Positions 41,401 through 50,639 of a stretch of DNA of 64,000 nt are shown one piece after another (position 1 is the stretch's first letter; each line of letters begins with the position of its first letter). The DNA is taken from contig NZ_SCVD01000021.1 of the NCBI RefSeq assembly GCF_004297125.1, positions 124,001-188,000 of the forward strand, given 5' to 3'. The translations under genes and the position numbers were made by a program. The DNA comes from Phenylobacterium sp. Its GTDB lineage: Bacteria; Pseudomonadota; Alphaproteobacteria; Caulobacterales; Caulobacteraceae. The notes under the pieces were generated by a model that worked only from the letters and a program-made list of their open reading frames with translations, searched no databases and was not told where the DNA came from.

Positions 41401-43297
41401 TCTCGGTGCGGCCGGTCCACACGGCGACCACGGCGTCCTCGAAGACGTCGCGGATCTCGGCGAAGACCAGGTTGCCGCCGCGCGGGTCCTCGATCTCGAA
41501 GTCGTGGACCCAGAAGGGGTCCTGGCCCTCGGGGGAGACCTTGAAGCCGGCCTCGGCCATGGCCTTCAGGCCCATGCTCTCGAGGATCGGCAGCACGTCG
41601 GCCAGCGGCGCGGGGTCGCGCCGGCGATAGAGCTTGAACCGGAAATGCAGAGGTCCGTCGGCGGCCGTGCGATAGGCTCGCGCCCGGATCGTCTGGCCCT
41701 CGCCGAAGGCCTCGAACTCCGCCACGTCGGCCAGGGCTTCGGCGGCGTCGAAGCGGTCGCGGTAGCCTGCGGGGAAGGCGTCGCGATAGCGGGCCACCAT
41801 CGGCGCCACGGCGTCCGGATCGCGGCCGCTGCCCCGCACGGCGGCGTCGAACCGGTCCTCCCAGGTGCGCGCCGCCTCGGCGATCTCGGCCTCGACCTCA
41901 CGCAGGTCGGGCCGGCGATGCTGGCCCGGCGTGAAGCCGACGATGAAGTGGACCCGCGCCAGGGGCGTGTCGTTGAAGCTGGGGTAGTAGGCCGAGATCC
42001 GTCCGCCGTAGGCCTCGGCCAGGAGCTCGCCGGCCCGCTTGCGCAGATCGGAATCGTAGCGGTCGCGCGGAACGAACAGCAGGACCGAGGCGAAACGGTC
42101 GAACGGGTCGCGGCGCTCGAACAGCTTCACGCGCGGACGGTCCGACAGGTGGAGGATGCCCATGGCCATGGCCAGGAGTTCGTCCTCGCTGACCTGGAAG
42201 AGTTCGTCGCGGGGATGGTTCTCGACGATGTTCTTGAGGCGCTTCTCGTTGTAGCTGCCCGGCGCCGCCCCGGCGCGCTTCATGACGCGGGAGACCTTCT
42301 CGCGGATCAGCGGCACCACCCCGGCGGGCTGGTCGTAGGCCTCTGCGGTGAACAGGCCGACGAAACGGACCTCGCCGCTGGGTCGACCGTCCTCGCCGTA
42401 GCGCTTGATGCCCACGTAGTCCATGTAGCCGCGGCGGTGGACGCGGCTCTTGACGTTCGACTTGGCGATGGTGATCGCGGGGTCGCGGACGATGCGGTCC
42501 TTCACGGCGCTCATCAGCACGGCCGGCTCGTTGGCGCGGCGCAGAACGGTCCGTTCGGGGTCGCGCAGCACGCCCAGGCCGTCCTTGGCCTGGTAGACCG
42601 GTTCCTCGGCGGCGTACTCGCCGCTCTTCAGCCGGGGGTACTCGTAGACCCGAGCGCCCAGGAACACGAAGTGCTGGGCGTGCAGCCAGTTGAGGAACTC
42701 GACCTCGTCCGGCTGGGCCTTGCCCGAGGCCTCCAGTTCGGAAACCGACTTCGTCATCAGCGCCAGCATGGCGGGGAAGTCCTCCACCGCCGCGCGGACG
42801 TCGGCGAGGGTGGCTTTCACGCCGTCGACCAGCGCCCGCTCGCGGTCGGGGCCGATGTTCTCGAGCAGGACCTCGATCATCGACTCCCGGCGGACCCCGC
42901 CGGCGTCGCCACGCTGGCCGGTGCGGTCGCGCTGGACCTCGACGATGGGGTGGAACATGGCCCGCACCGACAGGCCCTGGTCGGAGATCTCGCCCATGAC
43001 GCTGTCCACCAGGAACGGCGCGTCGTCCTGCACGATCTCCAGGCGGTCCAATTCGGCGCCGATGGCGGGGGCGATGCGGATCTGGGCCGCGCGTCCGCGG
43101 CGGCGCTCGGCGAAGCGCCAGAAGTCGGCGAGGTTCCTGGCGAGGTCGGCGGTGGACAGCTCGGGCAGTTCGTCCGGCTGCGCGTCTTCGGCGGCCTGCT
43201 TGCCGAAGGCCTTCGCGCCGGCTTGCGCAGCGTCGTCCTTGAGTTCGTTCTGGAGGGCCTTGGCCAACCCTGATCCGATGCGGGGGGCGCGGCTCAT
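38456..43297 (-). CDS. gdhZ: NAD-dependent glutamate dehydrogenase (GdhZ type)
   Basis: Very large enzyme of 1613 residues, of the about 180-kDa family typical of alphaproteobacteria. It deaminates glutamate to 2-oxoglutarate with NAD. The N-terminal 700 or so residues carry ACT-like regulatory modules. The catalytic part has [20 protein letters not shown], then [20 protein letters not shown] and the lysine-containing [18 protein letters not shown]. The dinucleotide region has [20 protein letters not shown] and [16 protein letters not shown]. In Caulobacter crescentus the homologue GdhZ links glutamate supply to division by acting on FtsZ. I chose the ATG at 43297. The coding strand has long antisense open frames, a GC effect. 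It is monocistronic, with an inverted repeat in its leader. Confidence 0.95.
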   Translation of the reverse strand: [1613 protein letters not shown]

Positions 43298-43361
43298 GAC
43301 CGCCGCTCCTCGGCCGGAACGGCCGACTCTTTCAGAGCAAGGATTGGACCGGACGCGAGAA

Positions 43362-43389
43362 CGGCGCCGGAGGAGAGTGTCCGGCGCCG
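43362..43389. repeat. Perfect inverted repeat in the gdhZ leader
   Basis: CGGCGCCGGA (43362-43371) and TCCGGCGCCG (43380-43389) are exact inverted copies around an eight-base spacer. The element lies 65 bases upstream of the gdhZ start, in the 221-base gap to the AI-2E gene. There is no T run on either strand, so it does not look like a terminator; an mRNA hairpin or a protein site is possible. Confidence 0.7.
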
Positions 43390-43518
43390 CGTGCGTTCGT
43401 CGTGGGGGAGCGACGGAACGCTGGGTGCTCGCTGCGTCCGGGGGGTTGGGGGACGGACGCACCCGCCGGGCGACTGTGTCGTCCGACCAACATTAGATAG
43501 GGAGAGGCAGGTCACAGT

Positions 43519-44676
43519 TTAAGTCCTGGGTCTCAAGTTCTTGGAGCGGCGTTCGGCGGCCGGCTTGGCCGTGGATCGGGAGGCGGGCTTGGCCGGACCC
43601 GCCGGCGATGGGGGCTCGACGGGATGGTGCTTCAACTGGCCCGGGTCGCCGTCGGCGGAGAGCAGTACGGCGATCCAGCGCGTGCCGGGGAACTGGGCCA
43701 GGATCACCATCATGACCGTGGTCAGCGGCGTCGACAGGAATGCGCCGGGCAGGCCCCAGAGCACGCTCCAGAAGGCCAGGGCCAGCAACAGGACGATGGG
43801 GTCCATGTTGAGGCTGCGGCCCTGCATCCGGGGCTGGACGACGTTGCCCACGAACATCCCGATCACCTGCAGGACGCCGAACAGCACGATGGCCTGCCAG
43901 AGAGTCTCGAACTGGACCAGGGCGAAGATCGGGGGCAGCGCCACCGCGACGATGCCGCCCACCACGGGGATGTAGGAGGCGATGAAGATCAGGATCGCCC
44001 AGAACAGCGCGTTGTCGAGGCCGACCGTCACCATGGCGAGCCATGAGGCCGCGGCGATCATCAGCCCCGTGATGGTCTGGACCCAGAGGTACTGCTCGAC
44101 GCCGTTCCGGATCCGCAGGAACGCCGAGACGGCTTCCTGGCGCTCCTCGCGGCTGGCGAACAGGTTGACCGCCTTGCGCTCCCAGCCGCTCCGCGAGGCG
44201 AGGATGAAGCCGAGGTAGACCAGGACGAACGCCGCCGTCGACGCGAAGCTCTGCAGGCCGCGGGCGATCTGGCCCAGGTGGCTGGCGGGGTCCAGCCGCT
44301 GGACCAGTTCGGTCAGGGTCGGAGGCACGTCGACGCCGACCATGCTGGCGACCCGGGCGATCAGGCCGTTCAGCTTGGGGGTGTAGGTGATCAGTTGGGC
44401 CGCGAAGCTGGTGGCGTTGTCGGCGATGAAGAACGCCGCCCCGCCGAAGATCAGCACCGAGAGCACGACCGCGAGCGGCACCGCGGCTCGCGCGGAGACG
44501 CCCGGCAGGCGGACCTGCAGCACGCGGGCGAAGCCGTCGATCATCACCGCCAGGAACATGGCCAGCGCCAGCGGGGTCAGGATGTCGGACAATAGGTAGA
44601 GCACCGCGCCGCCCGCGATCGTCGCCAGGATCACCAGGGCGTTTCGCGAGACCGGATCGGCGGCGGTGGCGGGCAT
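43519..44676 (-). CDS. AI-2E-family (PerM) transporter
   Basis: Integral membrane protein of 385 residues of the AI-2E/PerM family, with seven or eight predicted helices. It begins LVILATIAGGAVLYLLSDIL and LALAMFLAVMIDGFARVLQV. Characteristic later parts are LWVQTITGLMIAAASWLAMV, FIASYIPVVGGIVAVALPPI and VVQPRMQGRSLNMDPIVLLL. Members export small solutes or act as Na+/H+ antiporters; a quorum role is not implied. The C-terminal 40 residues are basic and proline-rich. It is upstream of gdhZ on the same strand with a 221-base gap, so probably transcribed separately. Confidence 0.9.
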   Translation of the reverse strand: MPATAADPVSRNALVILATIAGGAVLYLLSDILTPLALAMFLAVMIDGFARVLQVRLPGVSARAAVPLAVVLSVLIFGGAAFFIADNATSFAAQLITYTPKLNGLIARVASMVGVDVPPTLTELVQRLDPASHLGQIARGLQSFASTAAFVLVYLGFILASRSGWERKAVNLFASREERQEAVSAFLRIRNGVEQYLWVQTITGLMIAAASWLAMVTVGLDNALFWAILIFIASYIPVVGGIVAVALPPIFALVQFETLWQAIVLFGVLQVIGMFVGNVVQPRMQGRSLNMDPIVLLLALAFWSVLWGLPGAFLSTPLTTVMMVILAQFPGTRWIAVLLSADGDPGQLKHHPVEPPSPAGPAKPASRSTAKPAAERRSKNLRPRT

Positions 44677-44920
44677 GCGCGCTTTCGGGGGAAGCTGGGC
44701 GGCAATGTCGGCGGCACGGCGCGCGCCGTCAAATCGGGCGTGCTCTACCCCGCTTTACCGCCAATGGGGAGTGATTTTGCCCGCTTTCAGCGGATTTTCG
44801 GCAAGGACTGTCGTGAATTCGCGACGCACTCGCCGAGTCACCGTCGCGCCGCGCCGACAAGGGTGTTTGAGCCCGCCGCCGGCGGTGCTTAGTGAAGGCG
44901 GGCAGCGCAAGGAGTGAGCC

Positions 44921-46435
44921 ATGGCCGACAACGGGGTCCTGATCGGGTTTTCGGATCATCCGGAGCAGCTTCTGCTCAACCGCGCCAATCGGCACGGGCT
45001 GGTGGCGGGCGCCACCGGCACCGGCAAGACGGTGACGCTGCAGATCCTGGCCCAGGGCCTGTCGGACGCCGGCGTGCCGGTCTTCGCCGCCGACGTGAAG
45101 GGCGACCTCTCCGGCATCGCCGCGGTGGGCGCGCCCAACGAGAAGATGCTGGCCCGCGCCCAGGGCATGAACCTGGTCCTGACCCCCGCGGCCGCCCCGA
45201 CCGTCTTCTGGGACCTGTTCGGCGAGGCCGGCCACCCGATCCGCGCCACGGTCTCGGAGATGGGCCCGCTGCTGATCTCGCGGATGCTGGAGCTGAACGA
45301 CGTCCAGGAAGGCGTCCTGATGGTGGTGTTCCGCGCCGCCGACGAGGAAGGCCTGCTGCTGCTGGACCTCAAGGACCTGCAGGCGGCCCTGACCTACGCC
45401 TCGCAGAACGCCAAGGACCTGTCGGCCCGCTACGGCAACATCTCGCCCACCACCATCGCCACCATCCAGCGCAACCTGCTGGTGCTGGAGACCGAGGGCG
45501 GGGCCAACATCTTCGGCGAGCCGGCGCTGGCGCTGGCCGACATCATGCGCACCGACCCGTCCGGGCGCGGCTACGTCAACATCCTGGCCGCCAACAAGCT
45601 GATCGCCAGCCCCCGCCTCTACGCAACCTTCCTGCTGTGGCTGATGAGTGAGCTGTTCGAGGAGCTGCCCGAGGTGGGCGACCCGGAGAAGCCGCGTCTG
45701 GCCTTCTTCTTCGACGAGGCGCACCTGCTATTCCGCGACGCGCCCAAGCCGCTGCTTGAGAAGGTGGAGCAGGTCGTCCGCCTGATCCGTTCCAAGGGCG
45801 TGGGCGTCTATTTCGTCACCCAGAACCCGGCCGATATTCCCGACACCGTGCTGGGCCAGCTCGGCAACCGCATCCAGCATGCGCTGCGCGCCTATACGCC
45901 CGCCGACCAGAAGGGTCTGCGCGCCGCCTCCGAGAGCTTCCGCACCAACCCGGCCTTCGACACCGCCGAGGCGATCCAGGCCCTGGGGGTCGGCGAGGCG
46001 CTGGTGTCCGTGCTGGACGAGAAGGGCGCCCCGACCGTGGTTCAGAAGACCCTGATCCGCCCCCCGGCGTCGCGGCTGGGCCCGCTGCTGCCGCCCGAAC
46101 GCGCCGGCGTGATGGCCGCGAGTCCCGTGCGTGGGATCTACGACACGACGGTGGACCGCGAGTCCGCTTATGAGATGCTGCAGAAGAAGGCCGAGCCCGA
46201 GCCGGAGCCGGAACCCGCGCCTCAGCCCAAGGCCCGCGGCGGCTCGTGGGCCGGCGACGAGGCCTCCGGCCAGCCGGCGCCCAGGGCCCGCGCCTCGAAC
46301 CGCCAGAGCATGGGTGAGGCCTTCGCCAAGTCGATGCTGCGCACCATAGGCAGCCAGGTCGGCCGTGAACTGATCCGCGGCGTGCTGGGGGGACTGGCGG
46401 GCGCAAGCCGTCCGACGCGGCGGCGGAGGTACTAG
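44921..46435 (+). CDS. HerA-like ATPase, DUF853 (YjgR) family
   Basis: AAA-type ATPase of 504 residues related to the DNA-translocase/helicase HerA, of the family DUF853. Walker A is GLVAGATGTGKTVTLQILAQ (about residues 27-46) and Walker B is RLAFFFDEAHLLF (about 265-277). VYFVTQNPADIPDTVLGQLG fits the sensor region. The C-terminal tail is Glu/Pro-rich, then Arg-rich (SRPTRRRRY). AAGGAG lies seven bases before the ATG. The role is unknown; no NurA-like nuclease is adjacent, so HerA-NurA resection is not implied. A 244-base gap precedes it, with a divergent AI-2E gene on the other side. Confidence 0.9.
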   Translation: MADNGVLIGFSDHPEQLLLNRANRHGLVAGATGTGKTVTLQILAQGLSDAGVPVFAADVKGDLSGIAAVGAPNEKMLARAQGMNLVLTPAAAPTVFWDLFGEAGHPIRATVSEMGPLLISRMLELNDVQEGVLMVVFRAADEEGLLLLDLKDLQAALTYASQNAKDLSARYGNISPTTIATIQRNLLVLETEGGANIFGEPALALADIMRTDPSGRGYVNILAANKLIASPRLYATFLLWLMSELFEELPEVGDPEKPRLAFFFDEAHLLFRDAPKPLLEKVEQVVRLIRSKGVGVYFVTQNPADIPDTVLGQLGNRIQHALRAYTPADQKGLRAASESFRTNPAFDTAEAIQALGVGEALVSVLDEKGAPTVVQKTLIRPPASRLGPLLPPERAGVMAASPVRGIYDTTVDRESAYEMLQKKAEPEPEPEPAPQPKARGGSWAGDEASGQPAPRARASNRQSMGEAFAKSMLRTIGSQVGRELIRGVLGGLAGASRPTRRRRY

Positions 46436-46460
46436 CGCGGGTCTTCGTGGGTCGAGGCAA

Positions 46461-46490
46461 GAAAAAGGGCGACCGCGGGGGCCGCCCTCC
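46461..46490 (-). terminator. Rho-independent terminator of the small secreted protein gene
   Basis: On the minus strand GGGCGGC and GTCGCCC (46487-46481 and 46473-46467) form a seven-base stem with one G-U pair, followed by TTTTTCTTG. It lies 20 bases past the stop at 46511. Being in the gap between convergent genes it may act weakly on the plus strand as well. Confidence 0.75.
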
Positions 46491-46510
46491 TTTGGCGATG
46501 CGAAGAGAGA

Positions 46511-46933
46511 CTACTTCTTCTTCAGCATGTCCTTGATCTCGGCCTGGCTGGCGTTGACCGTGGCTGCGCCGCTGGCGACGGCGAGGGCGGAGGTATCCAC
46601 CGCGAAGGTGTCGGCGCCCATCTTGATGGTGGCCGTCTTCTTGCCGTCGGCGCCGGTCTTTACGTCCGCGACCGAGCCGATGGTGGCGCCCGTGTTGTCC
46701 TTCACGGCCATGCCGGTCGTAACGCTGACGTCGGACCCGGAAGCGGAGGCGCTGGGCGCGCTGCTGGTGGTGGGCGCCGGTTCGGCGGCCGGTTCATCGG
46801 CGGGCGGCGTCGCGCTGGTGGCGGGCGGGGCCGAGGTGTCCGGCGGCGGCGCGGCCGTCGTGGATTGCGCCAGGGCCGGTGCGGCGCTGAGGCTCAGGAC
46901 CGCGACGGCGGCGAAGGCAAGGCGTTTGTTCAT
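46511..46933 (-). CDS. Small exported protein of unknown function
   Basis: Exported protein of 140 residues. The signal peptide MNKRLAFAAVAVLSLSAAPA ends near ALAQ (residue 23). A Thr/Pro/Ala/Ser-rich linker (about 24-70) follows, then a folded part beginning SVTTGMAVKDNTGATIGSVA, which resembles a PRC-barrel-like beta module, and a lysine-rich end (IKDMLKKK). I chose the ATG at 46933; six codons upstream are in frame but break the signal peptide. No function is proposed. It ends at a good terminator. Confidence 0.72.
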   Translation of the reverse strand: MNKRLAFAAVAVLSLSAAPALAQSTTAAPPPDTSAPPATSATPPADEPAAEPAPTTSSAPSASASGSDVSVTTGMAVKDNTGATIGSVADVKTGADGKKTATIKMGADTFAVDTSALAVASGAATVNASQAEIKDMLKKK

Positions 46934-47122
46934 AGGCTTGCATGCTCCCATATGCGCGCCCCCGCACCCGGCGACTTACAACCCGTCTCGTCGCTGAAGG
47001 TTCCGAGAATGGCCGCTGCCCCAGCGTGACAGGCGCCGCAGCAAGCGTTGTCCCGATGCACTCGGCCCTATAGGTTGGCCGCTTCCCAAATGACTATGCC
47101 TAGGGGTCGGGGCCGAACACGT

Positions 47123-49414
47123 ATGGACCAAGTCGAAAAGCGCACCTTCACCGACGAGGAGGCGCTGAGCTTCCACCGCTATCCCACCCCCGGGAAGATC
47201 GGCATCCAGGCCACCAAGCCGATGTCGACGCAGCGTGACCTGTCGCTGGCCTATTCGCCGGGCGTGGCCGTGCCGGTGCTGGCGATCGCCAAGGATCCGG
47301 AGCTCGCCTACGAGTACACGTCGAAGGGCAACCTGGTGGCGGTGATCTCGAACGGGACCGCGATCCTGGGCCTGGGCAACCTGGGCGCGCTGGCGTCGAA
47401 GCCGGTGATGGAAGGCAAGGGCGTGCTCTTCAAGCGCTTCGCCGACGTGGACGCCATCGACGTGGAGATGGTCTGCACCGATCCCGACGAGATCATCACC
47501 GTCGTCAAGAACATCGGCGTCACCTATGGCGGCATCAACCTGGAAGACATCCGCTCACCGGACTGCTTCCGGATCGAGACCGAGCTCCAGGAGCTGCTGG
47601 ACATCCCGGTCTTCCACGACGACCAGCACGGTACGGCCATCATCTGCTCGGCCGGCCTGATCAACGCCTGCGAGATCACCGGGCGCAAGCTGTCCGAGGT
47701 GAAGGTCGTGCTGAACGGCCCGGGCGCCGCCGGCATCGCCACCCTGGGTCTGATCAAGGCCCTGGGCGTGAAACATGAGAACGTCATCGCGGTCGACCGC
47801 AAGGGCGTGCTGTGGCGCGGCCGCGCCGACGACATGAACCAGTGGAAGTCCGCCCACGCCATCGACACCGACAAGCGCACCCTGGCCGAGGCCCTGGACG
47901 GCGCCGACGTGTTCATCGGGGTGTCCGCCAAGGGCGCCCTGACCCAGGACCACATCAAGATGATGGCGCCCAAGCCGATCATCTTCGCCATGGCCAACCC
48001 CGATCCCGAGATCACCCCGGAGGAGGTCTACGAGGTTCGGCCAGACGCCATCGTGGCCACGGGGCGCAGCGACTATCCGAACCAGGTGAACAACGTCCTG
48101 GCCTTCCCTTACCTGTTCCGGGGCGCCCTGGATGTGCGCGCCCGCCAGATCAACATGGAAATGAAGATCGCCACGGCGAACGCCCTGGCCATGCTGGCGC
48201 GCGAGGACGTGCCGGACGAAGTGGCCGCGGCCTACCACGGCGCCCAGCTCAAGTTCGGCCCGAAGTACATCATCCCGACGCCCTTCGACCCGCGTCTGCT
48301 GTCCTACATCCCGCCGTTCGTCGCCCAGGCGGCCATGGACAGCGGCGTGGCGCGCAAACCGATCGCCGATATGGACGCCTACCGCGCCTCGCTGGCGCAG
48401 CGGATGGATCCCACCGCGGCCTTCCTGCAAAAGCTGCAGGGCGCGGTGCTGAGCGGCCCCCAGAAGACCATCGTCTTCGCCGAGGGCGAGGAACAGTCGG
48501 TGATCCGGGCCGCCTACGCCTTCCAGACCCAAGGGCTGGGCAAGGCGATCCTGGTGGGTCGCGAGGATCTGGTTCACGAAAACATGCGCGCCGCCGGTCT
48601 CGAGCCGGCGGAGGCCAATATCGAGGTGCTGAACGCCCGGGTCTCGCACCACAACCAGGCTTCCGTGGACTATCTGTACGAACGCCTGCAGCGCGAGGGC
48701 TACCTGCGCCGCGACGTCCAGCGCCTGATCAACCAGGACCGCAACAGTTTCGGCGCGGCGCTGGTGGCGCTCGGCCACGCGGACGGCATGGTCACAGGCG
48801 TCACCCGCAACTTCGACCAGGTGCTCGAGGAGGTCCTGAACGTCATCGACCCCGCGCCCGACGGCCGGGTGATCGGGATGAGCGTCGTGATGGCCAAGGG
48901 CCACACCCTGTTCATCGCCGACACCAACGTCACCGAGATGCCGCTGGCCGAGGAACTGGTCGAGATCGGGATCGAAGCTGCGCGTGCGGTGCGCACCCTG
49001 GGCTACGAGCCGCGGGTGGCGTTCATGAGCTATTCCACCTTCGGTAATCCGATGGGCGAGCGGTCGGCGAGGGTCCGCGACGCGGTGGCCATGCTGGACG
49101 AGATCGACGGGATCGATTTCGAGTACGAGGGCGAAATGCCTCCGGAGCTGGCGTTGGATCCCGAGAGCCGCAGCGCCTATCCGTTCATGCGGCTGACCGG
49201 TCCCGCCAACGTGCTCATCATGCCGGCGATCCATTCGGCCGCTATCTCGACCCAGCTCGTCAAGTCGCTGGGCGGGGCGGAGGTGCTCGGGCCTATCCTG
49301 CTCGGCCTCTCCAAGCCGGTGCAGATCTGTCCGCTGGGCGCGTCCGTGTCCAAGATCCTGAACATGGCCACCATGTGCGCCTACGACCGCCCGCTGGTGG
49401 ATCTCGCCGAGTAA
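47123..49414 (+). CDS. maeB: NADP-malic enzyme with phosphotransacetylase-like domain
   Basis: Enzyme of 763 residues. The first 425 or so residues are malic enzyme (malate to pyruvate with NADP), shown by RDLSLAYSPGVAVPVLAIAK, FHDDQHGTAIICSAGLINAC, VVLNGPGAAGIATLGLIKAL (dinucleotide fold) and FAMANPDPEITPEEV. The C-terminal part (about 430-763) is a phosphotransacetylase-like domain (KTIVFAEGEEQSVIRAAYAF) that in characterised MaeB enzymes is regulatory, sensing acetyl-CoA. I chose the ATG at 47123. It is monocistronic after a 189-base gap. Confidence 0.95.
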   Translation: MDQVEKRTFTDEEALSFHRYPTPGKIGIQATKPMSTQRDLSLAYSPGVAVPVLAIAKDPELAYEYTSKGNLVAVISNGTAILGLGNLGALASKPVMEGKGVLFKRFADVDAIDVEMVCTDPDEIITVVKNIGVTYGGINLEDIRSPDCFRIETELQELLDIPVFHDDQHGTAIICSAGLINACEITGRKLSEVKVVLNGPGAAGIATLGLIKALGVKHENVIAVDRKGVLWRGRADDMNQWKSAHAIDTDKRTLAEALDGADVFIGVSAKGALTQDHIKMMAPKPIIFAMANPDPEITPEEVYEVRPDAIVATGRSDYPNQVNNVLAFPYLFRGALDVRARQINMEMKIATANALAMLAREDVPDEVAAAYHGAQLKFGPKYIIPTPFDPRLLSYIPPFVAQAAMDSGVARKPIADMDAYRASLAQRMDPTAAFLQKLQGAVLSGPQKTIVFAEGEEQSVIRAAYAFQTQGLGKAILVGREDLVHENMRAAGLEPAEANIEVLNARVSHHNQASVDYLYERLQREGYLRRDVQRLINQDRNSFGAALVALGHADGMVTGVTRNFDQVLEEVLNVIDPAPDGRVIGMSVVMAKGHTLFIADTNVTEMPLAEELVEIGIEAARAVRTLGYEPRVAFMSYSTFGNPMGERSARVRDAVAMLDEIDGIDFEYEGEMPPELALDPESRSAYPFMRLTGPANVLIMPAIHSAAISTQLVKSLGGAEVLGPILLGLSKPVQICPLGASVSKILNMATMCAYDRPLVDLAE

Positions 49415-49523
49415 CGAGAAATTGGTGCGGTTCGTCGCAAACCCCTTGTCCGGCGCGCGACGAACCGGAAATGGCCTGACGGAGGCTCCGCGTTCCCTGT
49501 AGGGGCCGACGTGGAGCGTACCC

Positions 49524-50576
49524 TTGTCCTTGCCTCACCTGATGACCCTCGATCCGCCCTATGAGCTGGGCGACGAGGCGGCCACCTTCACGTTCGGGGG
49601 CTGGACCGAGGTCGATGACGAGGACGCGCCGAACGTCACGCTCACGATCAACGGCCGGCCCGCGCCGGTGCAAGTCTATCCTCGTCCGCAAGTGCGCAAC
49701 CACTTTCCGGGGATCCAGGTTCGAGGGGTCATCGCGACAGTCGATTTCGCCGACCTGCTGGCCGGCATCGACCTCCAGCAGGCGCGGGGCGGCTTCCTGA
49801 TCGAGGCCGAGCTGGGTTCGGACCACAGATCGCGGGTGTTCGAATATGCGGTGAGCCCGGGCTGGATGCGCAGGGTGTTCGGCGACGGGCCACGCGCCCG
49901 AGCGGTCCCACCGGCCCATCTCCAGATCCGCGTCGCGGGCGCTGCGGCGGGTGAATACAACCGCACGGGGGAGGCGGCGGCGAAACGCTTAGAGGCCCTG
50001 GCGGATGCGGCGGGCTTCTCCCTGGCGCGGGGGCAGAATGTGCTCGACTTCGGCTGCGGCCCCGGCCGCCTGATCTCCGCGCTCGCGCCCCGCCATCCGA
50101 GCGTGCGCTTCCACGGCGCCGACATCGACGCGGAGGCGATCGCGTGGGCGCAGGCGGCGCTGGCCGATTTCGGCGCCTTTACCGTCAACCCCCACCTGCC
50201 GCCCCTTCCCTACGCCGACGAGGTCTTCGACCTGATCTTCAGCCTGTCGACGTTCACGCACATGCCGGAAGACCATCAGTTCGCCTGGCTGGACGAACTT
50301 CGCCGGGTGCTGAAGCCGGGGGCGCTCCTGGTCACCACGATCATGAACCCCTTTGCCTACGATCTGCCCGCCAAGATCATGGAGCAGGCCGCGGACACGG
50401 GATTCGCCTACTGGGATGACGCGGCGGAGACGGAGGGCTTGCCAAGCTTCTATCGTCTCGCCTACCACACGCACGACTACGTGCGCCGGCACTGGGCGCG
50501 TGGTTTCGAGGTGCTCGCGATCGGCGGGCACGACCTCAACGACACGCAGGATTCGGTTCTTCTCCGACGCGTCTGA
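49524..50576 (+). CDS. SAM-dependent class I methyltransferase with N-terminal extension
   Basis: Protein of 350 residues. Residues about 170-280 are a class I methyltransferase: motif I is NVLDFGCGPGRLISALAPRH, then FHGADIDAEAIAWAQAAL and FSLSTFTHMPEDHQFAWLDE, with a C-terminal RVLKPGALLVTTIMNPF. The first 150 residues are beta-rich and unlike any catalytic domain I know; they include VRGVIATVDFADLLAGIDLQ. The start is TTG at 49524, with GGAG eight bases upstream; an ATG at 49542 is an alternative. It is followed 63 bases later by an Hsp70-like gene, possibly in one unit. The acceptor is unknown. Confidence 0.8.
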   Translation: MSLPHLMTLDPPYELGDEAATFTFGGWTEVDDEDAPNVTLTINGRPAPVQVYPRPQVRNHFPGIQVRGVIATVDFADLLAGIDLQQARGGFLIEAELGSDHRSRVFEYAVSPGWMRRVFGDGPRARAVPPAHLQIRVAGAAAGEYNRTGEAAAKRLEALADAAGFSLARGQNVLDFGCGPGRLISALAPRHPSVRFHGADIDAEAIAWAQAALADFGAFTVNPHLPPLPYADEVFDLIFSLSTFTHMPEDHQFAWLDELRRVLKPGALLVTTIMNPFAYDLPAKIMEQAADTGFAYWDDAAETEGLPSFYRLAYHTHDYVRRHWARGFEVLAIGGHDLNDTQDSVLLRRV

Positions 50577-50639
50577 CATCGGCCACGACCTGACGGCCGC
50601 TCTCTCCGAGCGGGTGTTCGCGCGTGCCTGGAGGCGGCC

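Noticed and set aside
39456..43273. Long open frames of 650-780 codons opposite gdhZ
   Set aside because: They run antisense to an unambiguous GdhZ gene, are Ala/Gly/Arg/His-rich without known domains, and are the usual shadow of GC-rich codon bias.
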